In this document: positions 1 to 10,848 of the stretch, piece after piece
How positions within the stretch are numbered: the first letter of the stretch is position 1
How the letters are laid out: every line of letters begins with the position of its first letter
Assembly: GCF_004795735.1 (NCBI RefSeq)
Contig: NZ_CP039247.1
Span: 868,001 to 932,000 of the forward strand
Length of the DNA stretch: 64,000 bases
Direction: 5' to 3'
DNA from: Corynebacterium endometrii
GTDB lineage: Bacteria > Actinomycetota > Actinomycetes > Mycobacteriales > Mycobacteriaceae
Made by a program: the position numbers and the translations under genes
Notes under the pieces: model-generated
What the model saw: the letters and a program-made list of their open reading frames with translations, nothing else
The model's database searches: none
What the model was told of the DNA's origin: nothing

Positions 1-3
1 AGA

Positions 4-672
4 ATGCCCGGCAAGCAGCGCCGGGAACAGTTGATTTCCATCGGGCGCGCGGCTTTTTCGGAACTTGGATTTGACGGCACCTCGGTCGAGGAAATCGCGC
101 TACGCGCGGGTGTATCCAAGCCGGTGGTCTATGAGCACTTCGGTGGCAAAGAAGGCCTGTACGCGGTGGTTATCGACCGTGAGATGCTGGCCTTGGAGAA
201 GGTGATTACGGGGGCTTTGCAGGAGGGGTCGTGGCGCGCCCGCATCGAGCAGGCGACCATGGCGCTGTTGACGTACATCGAGGAAGAAACGGACGGGTTT
301 ATCATCCTGGTGCGTGATTCCAAGCCGGGCACGGACCGCAGTTATTCCACGCTGCTTAACACGGCGGTGGGGCAGGTCTCCCACATCCTGGGCAACGCCT
401 TTGCCCGGCGCGGGCTGGATCCTGCTTTGGCGGAGCTGTACGCCCAGGCGTTGGTGGGCATGGTGTCCATGACCGCCCAGTCGTGGTTGGACGTGCGCAG
501 GCCGGACAAGGAAGCAGTGGCGGCGCATATCGTGAATTTGTGCTGGAATGGTTTGTCTGGTTTGGAGCAAAAACCTAAGCTGTCAGTTCCGTTGGTTGAG
601 TTGGAAGATACCGCCTTTGATGCGTCCGCCGGTGGCAAAACGGTGGACGCGGGCGAAGAGGATGTGAAGTAA
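4..672 (+). CDS. TetR-family transcriptional regulator
   Basis: A 222-residue TetR-type repressor. The N-terminal helix-turn-helix is clear (TSVEEIALRAGVSKPVVYEHF, about residues 26-46), followed by an all-helical ligand-binding domain and a variable acidic tail. The frame is still open at base 1, so the true start may lie upstream of the window; ATG at 4 is the first visible start. The stop lies two bases before the GTG of mfd, so the two genes are probably co-transcribed and translationally coupled, an arrangement seen in other corynebacteria. Ligand and targets cannot be read from the sequence. Confidence 0.85.
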   Translation: MPGKQRREQLISIGRAAFSELGFDGTSVEEIALRAGVSKPVVYEHFGGKEGLYAVVIDREMLALEKVITGALQEGSWRARIEQATMALLTYIEEETDGFIILVRDSKPGTDRSYSTLLNTAVGQVSHILGNAFARRGLDPALAELYAQALVGMVSMTAQSWLDVRRPDKEAVAAHIVNLCWNGLSGLEQKPKLSVPLVELEDTAFDASAGGKTVDAGEEDVK

Positions 673-674
673 AC

Positions 675-3600
675 GTGCCGCCTATGCTTTCCGGATTGCT
701 CAAGGTTGCTGCCTCGGATCCCAAGTTGAAGGGGTTGGCCTCCAACGTGGGGTTGGAGCGGCTGCATATCAGCGGCATCGATCAGGCCCGTCCCTGGGCT
801 ATCGGCGCGCTGGCTAATCAGGCGCCGGTGCTGGTTGTCACGGCCACCGGCCGTGAGGCTGAGGATTTGACCGCAGAGCTGGCCGCCATGATGGGGGATA
901 AGGTGGCGTTTTTCCCGGCGTGGGAGACGCTGCCGCACGAGCGTTTGAGCCCTGGCGCGGATATCGTGGGTCGGCGTGCGCAGGTGCTGCACCGCCTGGC
1001 CAAGGGGGAGTTGCGCGTCGTGGTGACCGCGGCGCGCGGATATTGCCAGCCCATTATGTCCGAGGTGGAGGGCCGGGAGCCCATCTCCCTTGCTGAGGAC
1101 GCGGAGTATCCGTTGGAGGCCGTGGTCTCTGCCTTAGAGTTCCGCGCCTATAAGCATGTGGATATGGTGGCCAAGCGGGGTGAGTATGCTACGCGCGGCG
1201 GCATTCTGGACGTGTTTCCCACCACCTCTGATTACCCGGTGCGCGTGGAGTTCTGGGGCGATGAGATCACGGATATCCGCCAGTTTTCCGTAGCAGATCA
1301 GCGCGCCATCCCGGAGATTGAGGTGGGTGCGGTGGACATCTTCCCGGCGCGGGAGCTGCCCATTACCAATGAGGTGGCCGCGCGGGCCGGGCGGTTGGCC
1401 CCGCAGCATGCGGGCAACGCTGCCTTGGCGGAGCTGCTGACCAAGGTCTCTGAGCACATTCCGGCCGACGGCATGGAGTCCCTCATCCCCGTCCTCGCCA
1501 CCTCGCCGTTGGTTGCGTTGCCTGAGTTTTTCCCGGCCGGCACCCACATTGTGTTGGTGGGGCCGGAAAAGATCCGCACGCGCATCGCGGACTTGGAAAA
1601 CACTGACGCCGAGTTTCTGGCCGCGGGCTGGGAGGCCGCCGCTATGGGGGCGGACGGTCCCATAGATGCCGCGAGCCTGGATCTTGAGGCCTCCAGCTAC
1701 CGCTCTTATGAGTCACTGGAGGCGACCGCGCGTGGACATGAGTTGCCGTTGTGGACTTTTGCGCCGCCGGGGATGTTTGAAGCCGATGAGGCTGACACCC
1801 TCCCCCTTGAATTCGAACCGGGGCCCACCCCGCGCGGTGATATCGCCGGGATTGACGCAATGATGGCCCAGCTGCTGGCACATACCAATGCCGGTGGCCG
1901 CGCGGCGTTTATCGCCCCTGCGCAGGGCGCTATAAAACGCATGGTGGATCGCTTTTCGGAAAAGGGCATCCGCACCTCCGTGGCGGAACCCGGTCAGGAG
2001 CCCGCCGCCGGCGAGGTCACTCTGTACCAGGCGCTCAGCCACGCCGGCCTGGTGTTTCCCAAGGTGCGCAAGCCGAAAGGCGCGGACGCCCTGCCGCTGG
2101 TCGTGGTCACCGAGACGGACCTGACGGGTAACCGCGTCGGCGATATTGCCGGCGCCAAGCGCCGCCCGGCCAAGCGGCGCAACCGAGTGGATCCCCTGGC
2201 CCTGAAAACGGGGGACTACGTGGTGCATGAGACACACGGCATCGGACGCTTTTTGAAAATGGCGGAGCGCTCCGTCAACACCGGCGATGAGATGTCCCGC
2301 CGCGAATACATCGTGCTGGAATACGCCGCCTCCAAGCGGGGCCAGCCGGCTGACCAGCTGTGGGTTCCCATGGAATCCCTGGACCTGTTGTCTAAGTACA
2401 CCGGCGGAGAGGCCCCCACCCTGTCAAAGATGGGTGGATCCGACTGGAAGAACACCAAGCGCAAGGCCAGGGCCGCGGTGCGCGAGATCGCCGGCGAGTT
2501 AGTCCAGCTCTACGCCAAGCGGCAGGCCGCGCCGGGGCACTCCTTTGCCCCGGACTCGCCGTGGCAGGCCGAGATGGAAGACGCATTCCCGTACGTGGAG
2601 ACCGAAGATCAGATGCTGGCCATCGATGCGGTGAAACAGGACATGGAATCCCCCGTGCCTATGGACCGTGTGGTGGTAGGCGACGTGGGCTACGGCAAGA
2701 CCGAGGTGGCCGTGCGCGCCGCCTTCAAGGCGGTGCAGGACGGTATGCAGGTGGCGGTGCTGGTGCCTACCACGCTCTTGGCGCAGCAGCACCGCGCCAC
2801 CTTCGAGCAGCGCATGGCCGGATTCCCGATAAAGATCGAGGGGCTTTCCCGTTTTACCTCCGCCCGCGAATCGAAAGAGATCCTCGCAGGCTTGGCCGAC
2901 GGCACCGTGGACATTGTCATCGGTACCCACCGCCTGCTCCAGACCGGCGTGCAATGGAAGAACCTGGGCCTCATCGTGGTCGATGAGGAACAACGCTTTG
3001 GCGTGGAGCATAAGGAACATATCAAGGCGCTCAAATCCTCCGTGGATGTGCTCACCATGTCCGCGACGCCGATCCCGCGAACCCTTGAGATGTCCATGGC
3101 GGGCATCCGGGAAATGTCTACGATTCTGACCCCGCCGGAGGATCGCCACCCGGTGCTTACCTACGTGGGCGCGTACGAGGATAAGCAGGTAGCGGCCGCC
3201 ATTAGGCGAGAGCTGTTACGTGATGGCCAGACCTTCTTCATCCACAATAAGGTCGCGGACATCGAGAAAAAGGCCCGCGAGTTGCGGGCCCTGGTCCCCG
3301 AGGCCCGCATCGTCGTGGCCCACGGCCAGATGTCCGAGGACCTGCTGGATAAGACCGTGCAGGGATTCTGGGACCGCGAATATGACGTGCTGGTATGCAC
3401 CACCATCGTCGAGACTGGCCTGGATATCGCCAACGCCAATACCCTGATTGTGGAAAACGCCCACCATATGGGCCTTTCCCAGCTCCATCAGTTGCGCGGG
3501 CGTGTGGGGCGTTCCCGTGAACGCGGATACGCCTACTTCCTTTACCCGAAGGGCGCGACCCTGACCGAAACTTCCTACGACCGTCTGGCCACCATCGCCC

Positions 3601-4556
3601 AGAACAATGATCTCGGCGCCGGCATGGCCGTGGCGATGAAGGATCTAGAGATGCGTGGTGCGGGCAACGTGCTGGGCGCCGAGCAATCGGGGCACATCGC
3701 CGGCGTGGGCTTTGACCTCTACGTGCGCCTCGTGGGCGAGGCCGTGGAGACGTTTAAGGCACTCGCCCGCGGCGAGACGCCGACTGTTACCGATGACGGC
3801 CCCAAGGAAATACGCATCGACCTGCCTGTCGATGCACACATTCCTGAGGAGTACATCAACGCCGAACGCCTGCGCCTCGAGGTCTACCGGAAGCTGGCCG
3901 CCTCCAAGGACAACAAGGATCTGCAATTGGCGATTGAGGAAATGGAGGACCGCTACGGCCCGCTGCCGGAGGAGGTAGAGCGCCTCTTGGCCGTGGCGCG
4001 CCTGCGCCATCAAGCGCGCGCGGCCGGTATCGCCGATATTGCCGTCCAGGGCACCCGCATCAAGGTGCACCCGGTGCAGTTGGCGGATTCCAAGCAGGTA
4101 CGCCTCAAGCGCCTCTTCCCCGGCTCCAGTTACCGAGCCGCGGCCCAGGCCATCCAACTGTCGTTCCCCAAGAGCGGCCGCAACGTCAACGACCCGCTCA
4201 TGCGCGACGTGGAACTCATTCAGTGGATGGCGGACTTCCTTTCAGCCATGTTTGATCTGCCCGAAATTGACGTCACCGGCGGGCGCGGGCCCAAGGTTAA
4301 GGGCCTAAACGTCGATGAGGCAGGCAAGGCCAAGGCCGAGACCCCACGCACCGCCGCCCAGGAGGCCGCCGCCCGTGCGCGCCGCGCCCCGGCGTCCCGG
4401 GCAAGGAAGAAGTCCGCGATTGACAACGCGGGCGGCTTTCGTTCCCGCGGCAGGTCCTCCGGCTCCGGCGGGGAGGGCTCCGCGGGTTCCGGATTCGGAG
4501 TCAACGCCGCCCGCGGCGGCCGCGGTGGCCGGGGCTTCCGCGGCGGCGGCCGCTAG
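675..4556 (+). CDS. mfd: Transcription-repair coupling factor Mfd with RGG-rich C-terminal tail
   Basis: Mfd is an ATP-driven translocase that removes RNA polymerase stalled at lesions and recruits UvrA. Visible parts: UvrB-like N-terminal module, RNA-polymerase-interacting domain near residue 510 (GDYVVHETHGIGRF), RecG-like translocase with Walker A GDVGYGKTE near residue 672 and DEEQ box near residue 770, and the TRCF C-terminal domain. The 1293-residue length exceeds the usual 1150-1235. The excess is a low-complexity tail from about residue 1215, first Ala/Arg-rich and then Gly-rich with RGG/RGGRG motifs. GTG at 675 is used; ATG at 684 is possible. Confidence 0.95.
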   Translation: MPPMLSGLLKVAASDPKLKGLASNVGLERLHISGIDQARPWAIGALANQAPVLVVTATGREAEDLTAELAAMMGDKVAFFPAWETLPHERLSPGADIVGRRAQVLHRLAKGELRVVVTAARGYCQPIMSEVEGREPISLAEDAEYPLEAVVSALEFRAYKHVDMVAKRGEYATRGGILDVFPTTSDYPVRVEFWGDEITDIRQFSVADQRAIPEIEVGAVDIFPARELPITNEVAARAGRLAPQHAGNAALAELLTKVSEHIPADGMESLIPVLATSPLVALPEFFPAGTHIVLVGPEKIRTRIADLENTDAEFLAAGWEAAAMGADGPIDAASLDLEASSYRSYESLEATARGHELPLWTFAPPGMFEADEADTLPLEFEPGPTPRGDIAGIDAMMAQLLAHTNAGGRAAFIAPAQGAIKRMVDRFSEKGIRTSVAEPGQEPAAGEVTLYQALSHAGLVFPKVRKPKGADALPLVVVTETDLTGNRVGDIAGAKRRPAKRRNRVDPLALKTGDYVVHETHGIGRFLKMAERSVNTGDEMSRREYIVLEYAASKRGQPADQLWVPMESLDLLSKYTGGEAPTLSKMGGSDWKNTKRKARAAVREIAGELVQLYAKRQAAPGHSFAPDSPWQAEMEDAFPYVETEDQMLAIDAVKQDMESPVPMDRVVVGDVGYGKTEVAVRAAFKAVQDGMQVAVLVPTTLLAQQHRATFEQRMAGFPIKIEGLSRFTSARESKEILAGLADGTVDIVIGTHRLLQTGVQWKNLGLIVVDEEQRFGVEHKEHIKALKSSVDVLTMSATPIPRTLEMSMAGIREMSTILTPPEDRHPVLTYVGAYEDKQVAAAIRRELLRDGQTFFIHNKVADIEKKARELRALVPEARIVVAHGQMSEDLLDKTVQGFWDREYDVLVCTTIVETGLDIANANTLIVENAHHMGLSQLHQLRGRVGRSRERGYAYFLYPKGATLTETSYDRLATIAQNNDLGAGMAVAMKDLEMRGAGNVLGAEQSGHIAGVGFDLYVRLVGEAVETFKALARGETPTVTDDGPKEIRIDLPVDAHIPEEYINAERLRLEVYRKLAASKDNKDLQLAIEEMEDRYGPLPEEVERLLAVARLRHQARAAGIADIAVQGTRIKVHPVQLADSKQVRLKRLFPGSSYRAAAQAIQLSFPKSGRNVNDPLMRDVELIQWMADFLSAMFDLPEIDVTGGRGPKVKGLNVDEAGKAKAETPRTAAQEAAARARRAPASRARKKSAIDNAGGFRSRGRSSGSGGEGSAGSGFGVNAARGGRGGRGFRGGGR

Positions 4557-4570
4557 AGATAAGACAAGGT

Positions 4571-4612
4571 GCGGGTGAGCCGGTTGTAGCCGGCCTACCC
4601 GCCCTTTTTCTT
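4571..4612 (+). terminator. Rho-independent terminator of mfd
   Basis: A GC-rich hairpin (GCGGGTGAGCCGG pairing with CCGGCCTACCCGC around a TTGTA loop, with a small internal mismatch) is followed by CCCTTTTTCTT, 14 bases after the mfd stop. Confidence 0.8.
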
Positions 4613-4921
4613 GAATAATCAGTTCACCGGGTTACGCCCGGTGCGGCGGGCGGGGAAGTATCACGCATCACGCGGTGGGTTTGCTCCATCAGGGGCCAGG
4701 GAGGGGAAGGCGGTTTACTGGCATTCGCCCGGTCGTAAAAGTAGTGGGCCCGTAAGCAGGGGGCGGTCTCTTCGATAGGCTGTGAAGATTCACTGGGGTG
4801 TTGTGCCGCGGGTGAAAAATTATCCTCCGCAATTTCCCACTTCGAAATCGATTGCAGAGAGGGGGATTGGGTTATAATGAAGTTAATTCTTTGCACACAT
4901 TCCATCGAAGGAGATGACCCT
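4613..4921 (+). promoter_or_regulatory. adhA upstream region with a consensus -10
   Basis: About 300 bases without a gene. It carries a perfect TATAAT at 4873-4878 with a weak TTGCAG-like -35 at 4852-4857. Transcription would start near 4885, inside the longer reading frame that begins at 4877, so that upstream start is unlikely. A purine-rich GAAGGAGA Shine-Dalgarno precedes ATG 4922. No other gene is evident. Confidence 0.6.
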
Positions 4922-5950
4922 ATGGCAGAGAAATTTACCGCGGCGGTGGTTGAGGAATTCGGCCCAACCCTGAACATCCGCGATGAGGACCTTCCGGAGC
5001 CAGGACCGTTCCAGGCACTGGTGAAGGTCCATGCTTCCGGCGTTTGTCACACTGACGTGCACGCTGCGGAAGGCGACTGGCCGGTAAAGCCAGAACCACC
5101 ATTCATCCCTGGCCACGAGGGCGTGGGTGAGATCGTCAAGCTTGGTCCCGGTGAGCATGAGCTCGAGCTGGGTGACATGGTTGGCAACGTGTGGTTGTGG
5201 TCCGCGTGCGGCCAGTGTGAGCACTGCCGCTCCGGTTGGGAGACCCTGTGCGATAAGGCCGAGTACGGTGGCTACACCGTCGATGGTTCCTTCGGCCAGT
5301 ACATGCTCGTTGATACCCGCTACTGCGCTCGCATCCCGGAAGGGGCAGACCCAATCGAGGTAGCCCCAATCCTGTGCGCCGGAGTGACCGTCTACAAGGG
5401 GCTGAAGGTCTCTGACACCAAGCCCGGCCAGTTCATGGTGATTTCCGGAATTGGCGGCCTGGGCCACATCGCTGTCCAGTACGCCGTGGCCATGGGCATG
5501 CGCGTCATCGCGGTAGACATCGCCGATGACAAGCTAGAGCTGGCCAAGAAGTACGGGGCGGAGTTCGTAGTCAACGCCGGCCAACAGGATCCGGGAGAGG
5601 CCGTTGCCGAATACACCAAGGGCGGCGCCCACGGCATCCTGGTTACCGCGGTCCACCCACAGGCCTTCGGCCAGGCAATCGCCATGGCGCGCAAGGGCGG
5701 AACCATCGTGTTCAACGGCCTTCCACCAGGGGAGTTCCCCGCACCAATCTTTGACATCGTGTTCAAGGGCCTGACCATTCGCGGCTCGCTGGTGGGCACC
5801 CGCCAGGACCTGGCCGAAAGCCTGGACTTCTACGCCCGCGGGCTGATTAAGCCCCACGTGGAAGAGATCAAGCTTGAGGACATCAATGACGTCTTCGACG
5901 GATTGATCAAGGGCGGCATCGATGGCCGCCGCGTCATCAACTACCAATAA
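4922..5950 (+). CDS. adhA: Zinc-dependent alcohol dehydrogenase (AdhP/AdhA type)
   Basis: A 342-residue NAD-dependent medium-chain alcohol dehydrogenase. It oxidises ethanol and other primary alcohols to aldehydes. Catalytic zinc ligands are visible (GVCHTDVHAAEGDWP and GHEGVGEI), as is the structural-zinc cluster CGQCEHCRSGWETLC and the nucleotide-binding glycines GIGGLGHIAVQYA. Length and motifs fit propanol-preferring AdhA proteins (about 340-345 residues) of corynebacteria. ATG 4922 is preferred because it has a strong ribosome binding site, and the possible upstream start at 4877 overlaps the promoter -10 box. The gene stands alone between two terminators. Confidence 0.93.
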   Translation: MAEKFTAAVVEEFGPTLNIRDEDLPEPGPFQALVKVHASGVCHTDVHAAEGDWPVKPEPPFIPGHEGVGEIVKLGPGEHELELGDMVGNVWLWSACGQCEHCRSGWETLCDKAEYGGYTVDGSFGQYMLVDTRYCARIPEGADPIEVAPILCAGVTVYKGLKVSDTKPGQFMVISGIGGLGHIAVQYAVAMGMRVIAVDIADDKLELAKKYGAEFVVNAGQQDPGEAVAEYTKGGAHGILVTAVHPQAFGQAIAMARKGGTIVFNGLPPGEFPAPIFDIVFKGLTIRGSLVGTRQDLAESLDFYARGLIKPHVEEIKLEDINDVFDGLIKGGIDGRRVINYQ

Positions 5951-5993
5951 GCCGCCAAGGCCGGCTCTCCTAGAGCGGTAGTGGCACAAGGCT

Positions 5994-6025
5994 AATGGCG
6001 CCCCGGTTTTCCCGGGGCGCCATTT
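5994..6025. terminator. Bidirectional terminator between adhA and the amino-acid transporter
   Basis: A near-perfect hairpin, AATGGCGCCCCGG pairing with CCGGGGCGCCATT around TTTTC, lies between the converging genes. A T-rich run follows on the + side. Confidence 0.85.
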
Positions 6026-6048
6026 CTGTTTACTGGTTTTATTTGCGG

Positions 6049-7560
6049 CTATAGCGCCAGATTGCCGGTCACCAGACCGATGACCGCGGCAATCGCGCCG
6101 CCGATGATGATGGCCACCACGGCCCACTCTAACGGGTTGAATACACGTTCCTTCTTTGAGATGCGGGTGATGACGTATGGAACCAAACCCGGTACCACCG
6201 CAAGCGCGCCGAAGAGGAGGTAGACGGGGTCTGCGGCGTAGATAAGCCACATGGAATACACAAGGGCCAGCAGGCCAACTGCCAGGTGACGCTTGTTGGT
6301 AGCCGGTGGGATATCGGGCCCGGAGTCATCGAAGCGGGTTCCGGCGTGAGGGTGGGAGATTCCCTTGCCCCTGGTGGCGAGCAGGACCAGGTATAGCGCG
6401 GAGAAGATGTATGGCAAAAGGTAGAGGATAGTAGCCAGCTGGACCATAGACGTGTAGGCCGTGTTGTTCAGGAAGAACAGGATGACCGTGAACTGGATGA
6501 CGCAGGTGGAAATGAGCTGCGCTACCCATGGGGCGCCGGTAGAGGTGAGCTCACCAACGCGGCGCGGCAAAAGCCCGTCCAGGGCCATCATCATCAACGG
6601 TTCGGCGCACAGCATCTGCCACGAGACATACGCGCCAAGAACTGACAGGCACAAGCCGATCGAAATGAGGAGTCCACCCCATGGGCCCACCACGGCCTCA
6701 AGGACCGAGGCCATGGAGTTATCCGGCAAAGCGGCAAGCTCGGCCTGGGTTAGCACGCCATAGGACAGGGTGGATACGGACAGCAGCAGCACGAGCACGG
6801 TGAGGAAGCCAATGACCGTGGCGCGTCCCACGTCCTTGCGGGATTTTGCCTGTTTTGAGTAGACGGATGCGCCCTCGACGCCAATGAACACCCACACGGT
6901 AAAGAGCATCACGCCCTGGATTTGCTCGAACACCGTGGCGCCGGATGTTTCGCCCCAGAAGTCTAAGGTGAATTTGTCCCAGCTAAATCCCAAAAACGCC
7001 ACCAGGATGATGAACGCCGCAATGGGCAGCACCTTGGCGATGGTGGTAATGGAGGTCATGATGGCGGCCTGGCGAATGCCCCTGGTGAGCAAGATGAAGA
7101 TCAGCCAGGTCATCAGCGAGACGGAGATACCCGTGACCCACCGATTGGATTCATCAAAGAACGGAATGTAGTGACCGATGGTGCTGAAGAATAAGGTTGC
7201 GTAACCCACCTGCGCAATGACGGAACCTAGCCAGTAGCCCCAACCTGCGGTAAAGCCGATATAGTCGCCTAAACCGGCGCGGACGTATGCGTAGACGCCG
7301 GAGTCCAGGTGCGGCTTGCGCTGGGCCAGAATATGGAAGACGAAGGCCACGGACAGCATGCCCACGCCGGCGATGACCCAGCCGATGAGCATAGCCCCGG
7401 GGGCTGCTACCGATGCAATATTCTGGGGCAGGGCGAAAATACCAGAGCCGACAGTCGAGCCGATGATCAGCGCTACAAGCGTGAACAGCGGAACTGAATG
7501 CCGGGGCATCTGGGCTGGGGTGGCTGCGGTTGTACCGTCAGAAGGATGGGATAAGGTCAC
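6049..7560 (-). CDS. APC-superfamily basic amino acid/polyamine antiporter (APA family)
   Basis: A 503-residue integral membrane protein with about 12-13 hydrophobic segments. The N-terminal motif IIGSTVGSGIFALPQ is the substrate-binding glycine motif of APC transporters; the protein resembles ArcD/LysI-type lysine or arginine:ornithine exchangers. It is expected to act in the cytoplasmic membrane on cationic amino acids, but the substrate cannot be assigned from sequence. It is divergent from the MazG gene and convergent with adhA. The GTG at 7560 is the outermost start; an internal ATG (MPRHSVPLF, 7509) is an alternative. Confidence 0.85.
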   Translation of the reverse strand: MTLSHPSDGTTAATPAQMPRHSVPLFTLVALIIGSTVGSGIFALPQNIASVAAPGAMLIGWVIAGVGMLSVAFVFHILAQRKPHLDSGVYAYVRAGLGDYIGFTAGWGYWLGSVIAQVGYATLFFSTIGHYIPFFDESNRWVTGISVSLMTWLIFILLTRGIRQAAIMTSITTIAKVLPIAAFIILVAFLGFSWDKFTLDFWGETSGATVFEQIQGVMLFTVWVFIGVEGASVYSKQAKSRKDVGRATVIGFLTVLVLLLSVSTLSYGVLTQAELAALPDNSMASVLEAVVGPWGGLLISIGLCLSVLGAYVSWQMLCAEPLMMMALDGLLPRRVGELTSTGAPWVAQLISTCVIQFTVILFFLNNTAYTSMVQLATILYLLPYIFSALYLVLLATRGKGISHPHAGTRFDDSGPDIPPATNKRHLAVGLLALVYSMWLIYAADPVYLLFGALAVVPGLVPYVITRISKKERVFNPLEWAVVAIIIGGAIAAVIGLVTGNLAL

Positions 7561-7680
7561 CCGAATAACCTACTGCGTTTGATTCCGCCAGCGAAAACGC
7601 ACACTCGGCGAGAAGCCAATCTAGCAGTAGAAATGGATGAAATTCCCCCGTAAGTGTGCTGAGGCTTACACTGTGAGGCT

Positions 7681-8310
7681 ATGTCCGTAGTAGTTCTTGA
7701 CCCGCGTTGGCCTGACCAAATCCCCCTGCAAGCAATAGGGCGGATTACCTCGCCCGTTGAATTTGGCGCCGAGGTGCCAATCTCGGTGCGGTGGGATTTC
7801 GATGCGGTGGTCTCCGGTTGCGGGGAATCCACCTACGTCACCACGGATGCCTCGGACCCAGAGATTCAAGCCCGCAGGGAAGCGGGGGAGAGGGTCTTTG
7901 CCGCCGCGTCGCTCAGTGACCCGGTCCTCAAGGCCCGGCAGGTCATGTCTCGCGCGCGTGACATCGGGGAATGGGAGGCCACCCAGACGCATGCAACGCT
8001 GCTGCCGTACCTTGAAGAGGAAACGCAAGAATTCACCGACGCGGTGCGAGGTGGTGCAGGCGATGAGGAGTTGCTCAAGGAACTAGGCGACGTATTTTTG
8101 CAAGTTCTTTTCCATGCGGAAATCGCCAGCCGCAGGGGAGCATTCGATTTGGACGATGTGGCGGCGAGCTTCGTTAGCAAGATGCGCTCGCGTTCTCCGT
8201 ACCTGTTTGACGGCACAACCACCACCGTTGCGCAAGAGGTCCAGCAACGCTTCTGGGCGGAGGGCAAGGCGCGAGAAAAAGCCGGAAAGCCCCGCGGGGA
8301 TAACCGCTAA
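7681..8310 (+). CDS. mazG: MazG-family nucleotide pyrophosphohydrolase
   Basis: A 209-residue protein with an all-alpha NTP-PPase fold in its C-terminal half. The metal-binding acidic motif is visible (YLEEETQEF, then ELGDVFLQVLFHAEIA). MazG enzymes hydrolyse NTPs or modified dNTPs to the monophosphate and pyrophosphate, cleaning the nucleotide pool. The mfd-mazG-transglycosylase-eno order is the same as Rv1020-Rv1023 in Mycobacterium tuberculosis. A TACACT -10 box ends 8 bases before the ATG, so transcription may start at or next to the ATG. Confidence 0.85.
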   Translation: MSVVVLDPRWPDQIPLQAIGRITSPVEFGAEVPISVRWDFDAVVSGCGESTYVTTDASDPEIQARREAGERVFAAASLSDPVLKARQVMSRARDIGEWEATQTHATLLPYLEEETQEFTDAVRGGAGDEELLKELGDVFLQVLFHAEIASRRGAFDLDDVAASFVSKMRSRSPYLFDGTTTTVAQEVQQRFWAEGKAREKAGKPRGDNR

Positions 8311-8423
8311 CCCGCCGCCTCGGCGCGGGAATCTCATGTCTAGCTGTGGGGGAGATAATAGGTGAGGGCGGGGCGGGGTGGCGTCGTTAAGAATTGCGTG
8401 CCATGCCTGTAGGATTGGGCGCC

Positions 8424-9215
8424 GTGACTGATTGGATGAGGCGACTAACGGGCTGCGGATGCGCGGCCGTCTTGCTGATCGTTGTCACCGTGTCCGTGGG
8501 CCTGTGGGGACTATCCTTCATGGACAAGCCCGCTCCGATGCGCACCTTGCAGCCAGTACCAGACAACGTACCGCCGCAAACCCCGGCCGAGGTGGACTCG
8601 ATTGATATCAATGCGCCCGGGCGCACCTCGGACAGCCTCACCCAATGGTCTACCCAGCTGTCCCAGCAGACCGGCATTCCGGGGCAGGCCCTGCGGGCCT
8701 ACGCCAACGCGGAACTCATCGCGCGCGAAGCGTGGCCGGAGTGCAACCTGCGCTGGAACACTCTCGCCGGCGTGGGCTGGGTAGAAACCCGCCACGGAAC
8801 CTACAGCGGGAATTGGTTTAAGCCCTCGGAGCTAGACGCCAACGGCTATACCACGCCGCCAATCATTGGAATCCCCCTGGACGGCGCCAATGGCACCGCG
8901 CGGGTGGCTGATACCGATGACGGCGCCTACGACGGGGACCCGGAATTGGACCGCGCCATGGGGCCGATGCAGTTCATCCCCGAATCCTGGAAGCGATACG
9001 GCCTCGACGCCAACGGCGATGGCAAGGCCGATCCACAGCAGATCGATGACGCGGCCCTATCCTCCGCGAAGCTGTTGTGCGCCTTTAACCGCAACCTGGC
9101 TGACGGCGAGGCGTGGGTGCAGGCCATCTTCTCTTATAACCAATCAGAGGACTACATGCGCCGGGTGGCCAACGCGGCAAATTCCTACGCCATTGGGCAG
9201 CCGGCGACGTCCTAG
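8424..9215 (+). CDS. Membrane-anchored lytic murein transglycosylase (LpqU-like)
   Basis: A 263-residue protein with an N-terminal membrane anchor or signal (AAVLLIVVTVSVGLWGLSF) and an SLT/MltB-like lysozyme-fold domain. Recognisable elements are GVGWVETRHGTY (catalytic Glu), AMGPMQFIPESW and a C-terminal FSYNQSEDYMRRV. It should cleave peptidoglycan glycan strands outside the membrane. Its position before eno matches LpqU (Rv1022) in mycobacteria. GTG 8424 is chosen because AGGA lies 9 bases upstream; ATG 8403 and TTG 8394 are alternatives without a clear ribosome binding site. A cysteine pair near the membrane segment (GCGC) is upstream of the hydrophobic core, so it is not a normal lipobox. 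Confidence 0.85.
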   Translation: MTDWMRRLTGCGCAAVLLIVVTVSVGLWGLSFMDKPAPMRTLQPVPDNVPPQTPAEVDSIDINAPGRTSDSLTQWSTQLSQQTGIPGQALRAYANAELIAREAWPECNLRWNTLAGVGWVETRHGTYSGNWFKPSELDANGYTTPPIIGIPLDGANGTARVADTDDGAYDGDPELDRAMGPMQFIPESWKRYGLDANGDGKADPQQIDDAALSSAKLLCAFNRNLADGEAWVQAIFSYNQSEDYMRRVANAANSYAIGQPATS

Positions 9216-10688
<1,473 letters not shown>

Positions 10689-10745
10689 GGGGCCGTTAGG
10701 ACTTGCGCAAAAGAGGCCTAGGCCTCTAGGCCCATGAAGCGAAGA

Positions 10746-10784
10746 TTCCCGTGACCTCCCGGTGGGGTCGCGGGAATTTTTGTT
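10746..10784 (+). terminator. Terminator of eno
   Basis: Hairpin TTCCCGTGACC / GGTCGCGGGAA with loop TCCCGGTGG, followed by TTTTTGTT. A small GAGGCCTAGGCCTC palindrome lies just upstream at 10713-10726. Confidence 0.8.
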
Positions 10785-10848
10785 ATTTTCACTGCAGTCA
10801 CGTGTGCCACGGCGCTTACCCATTTTCTGGCGCTAGGATAAGACTCCT

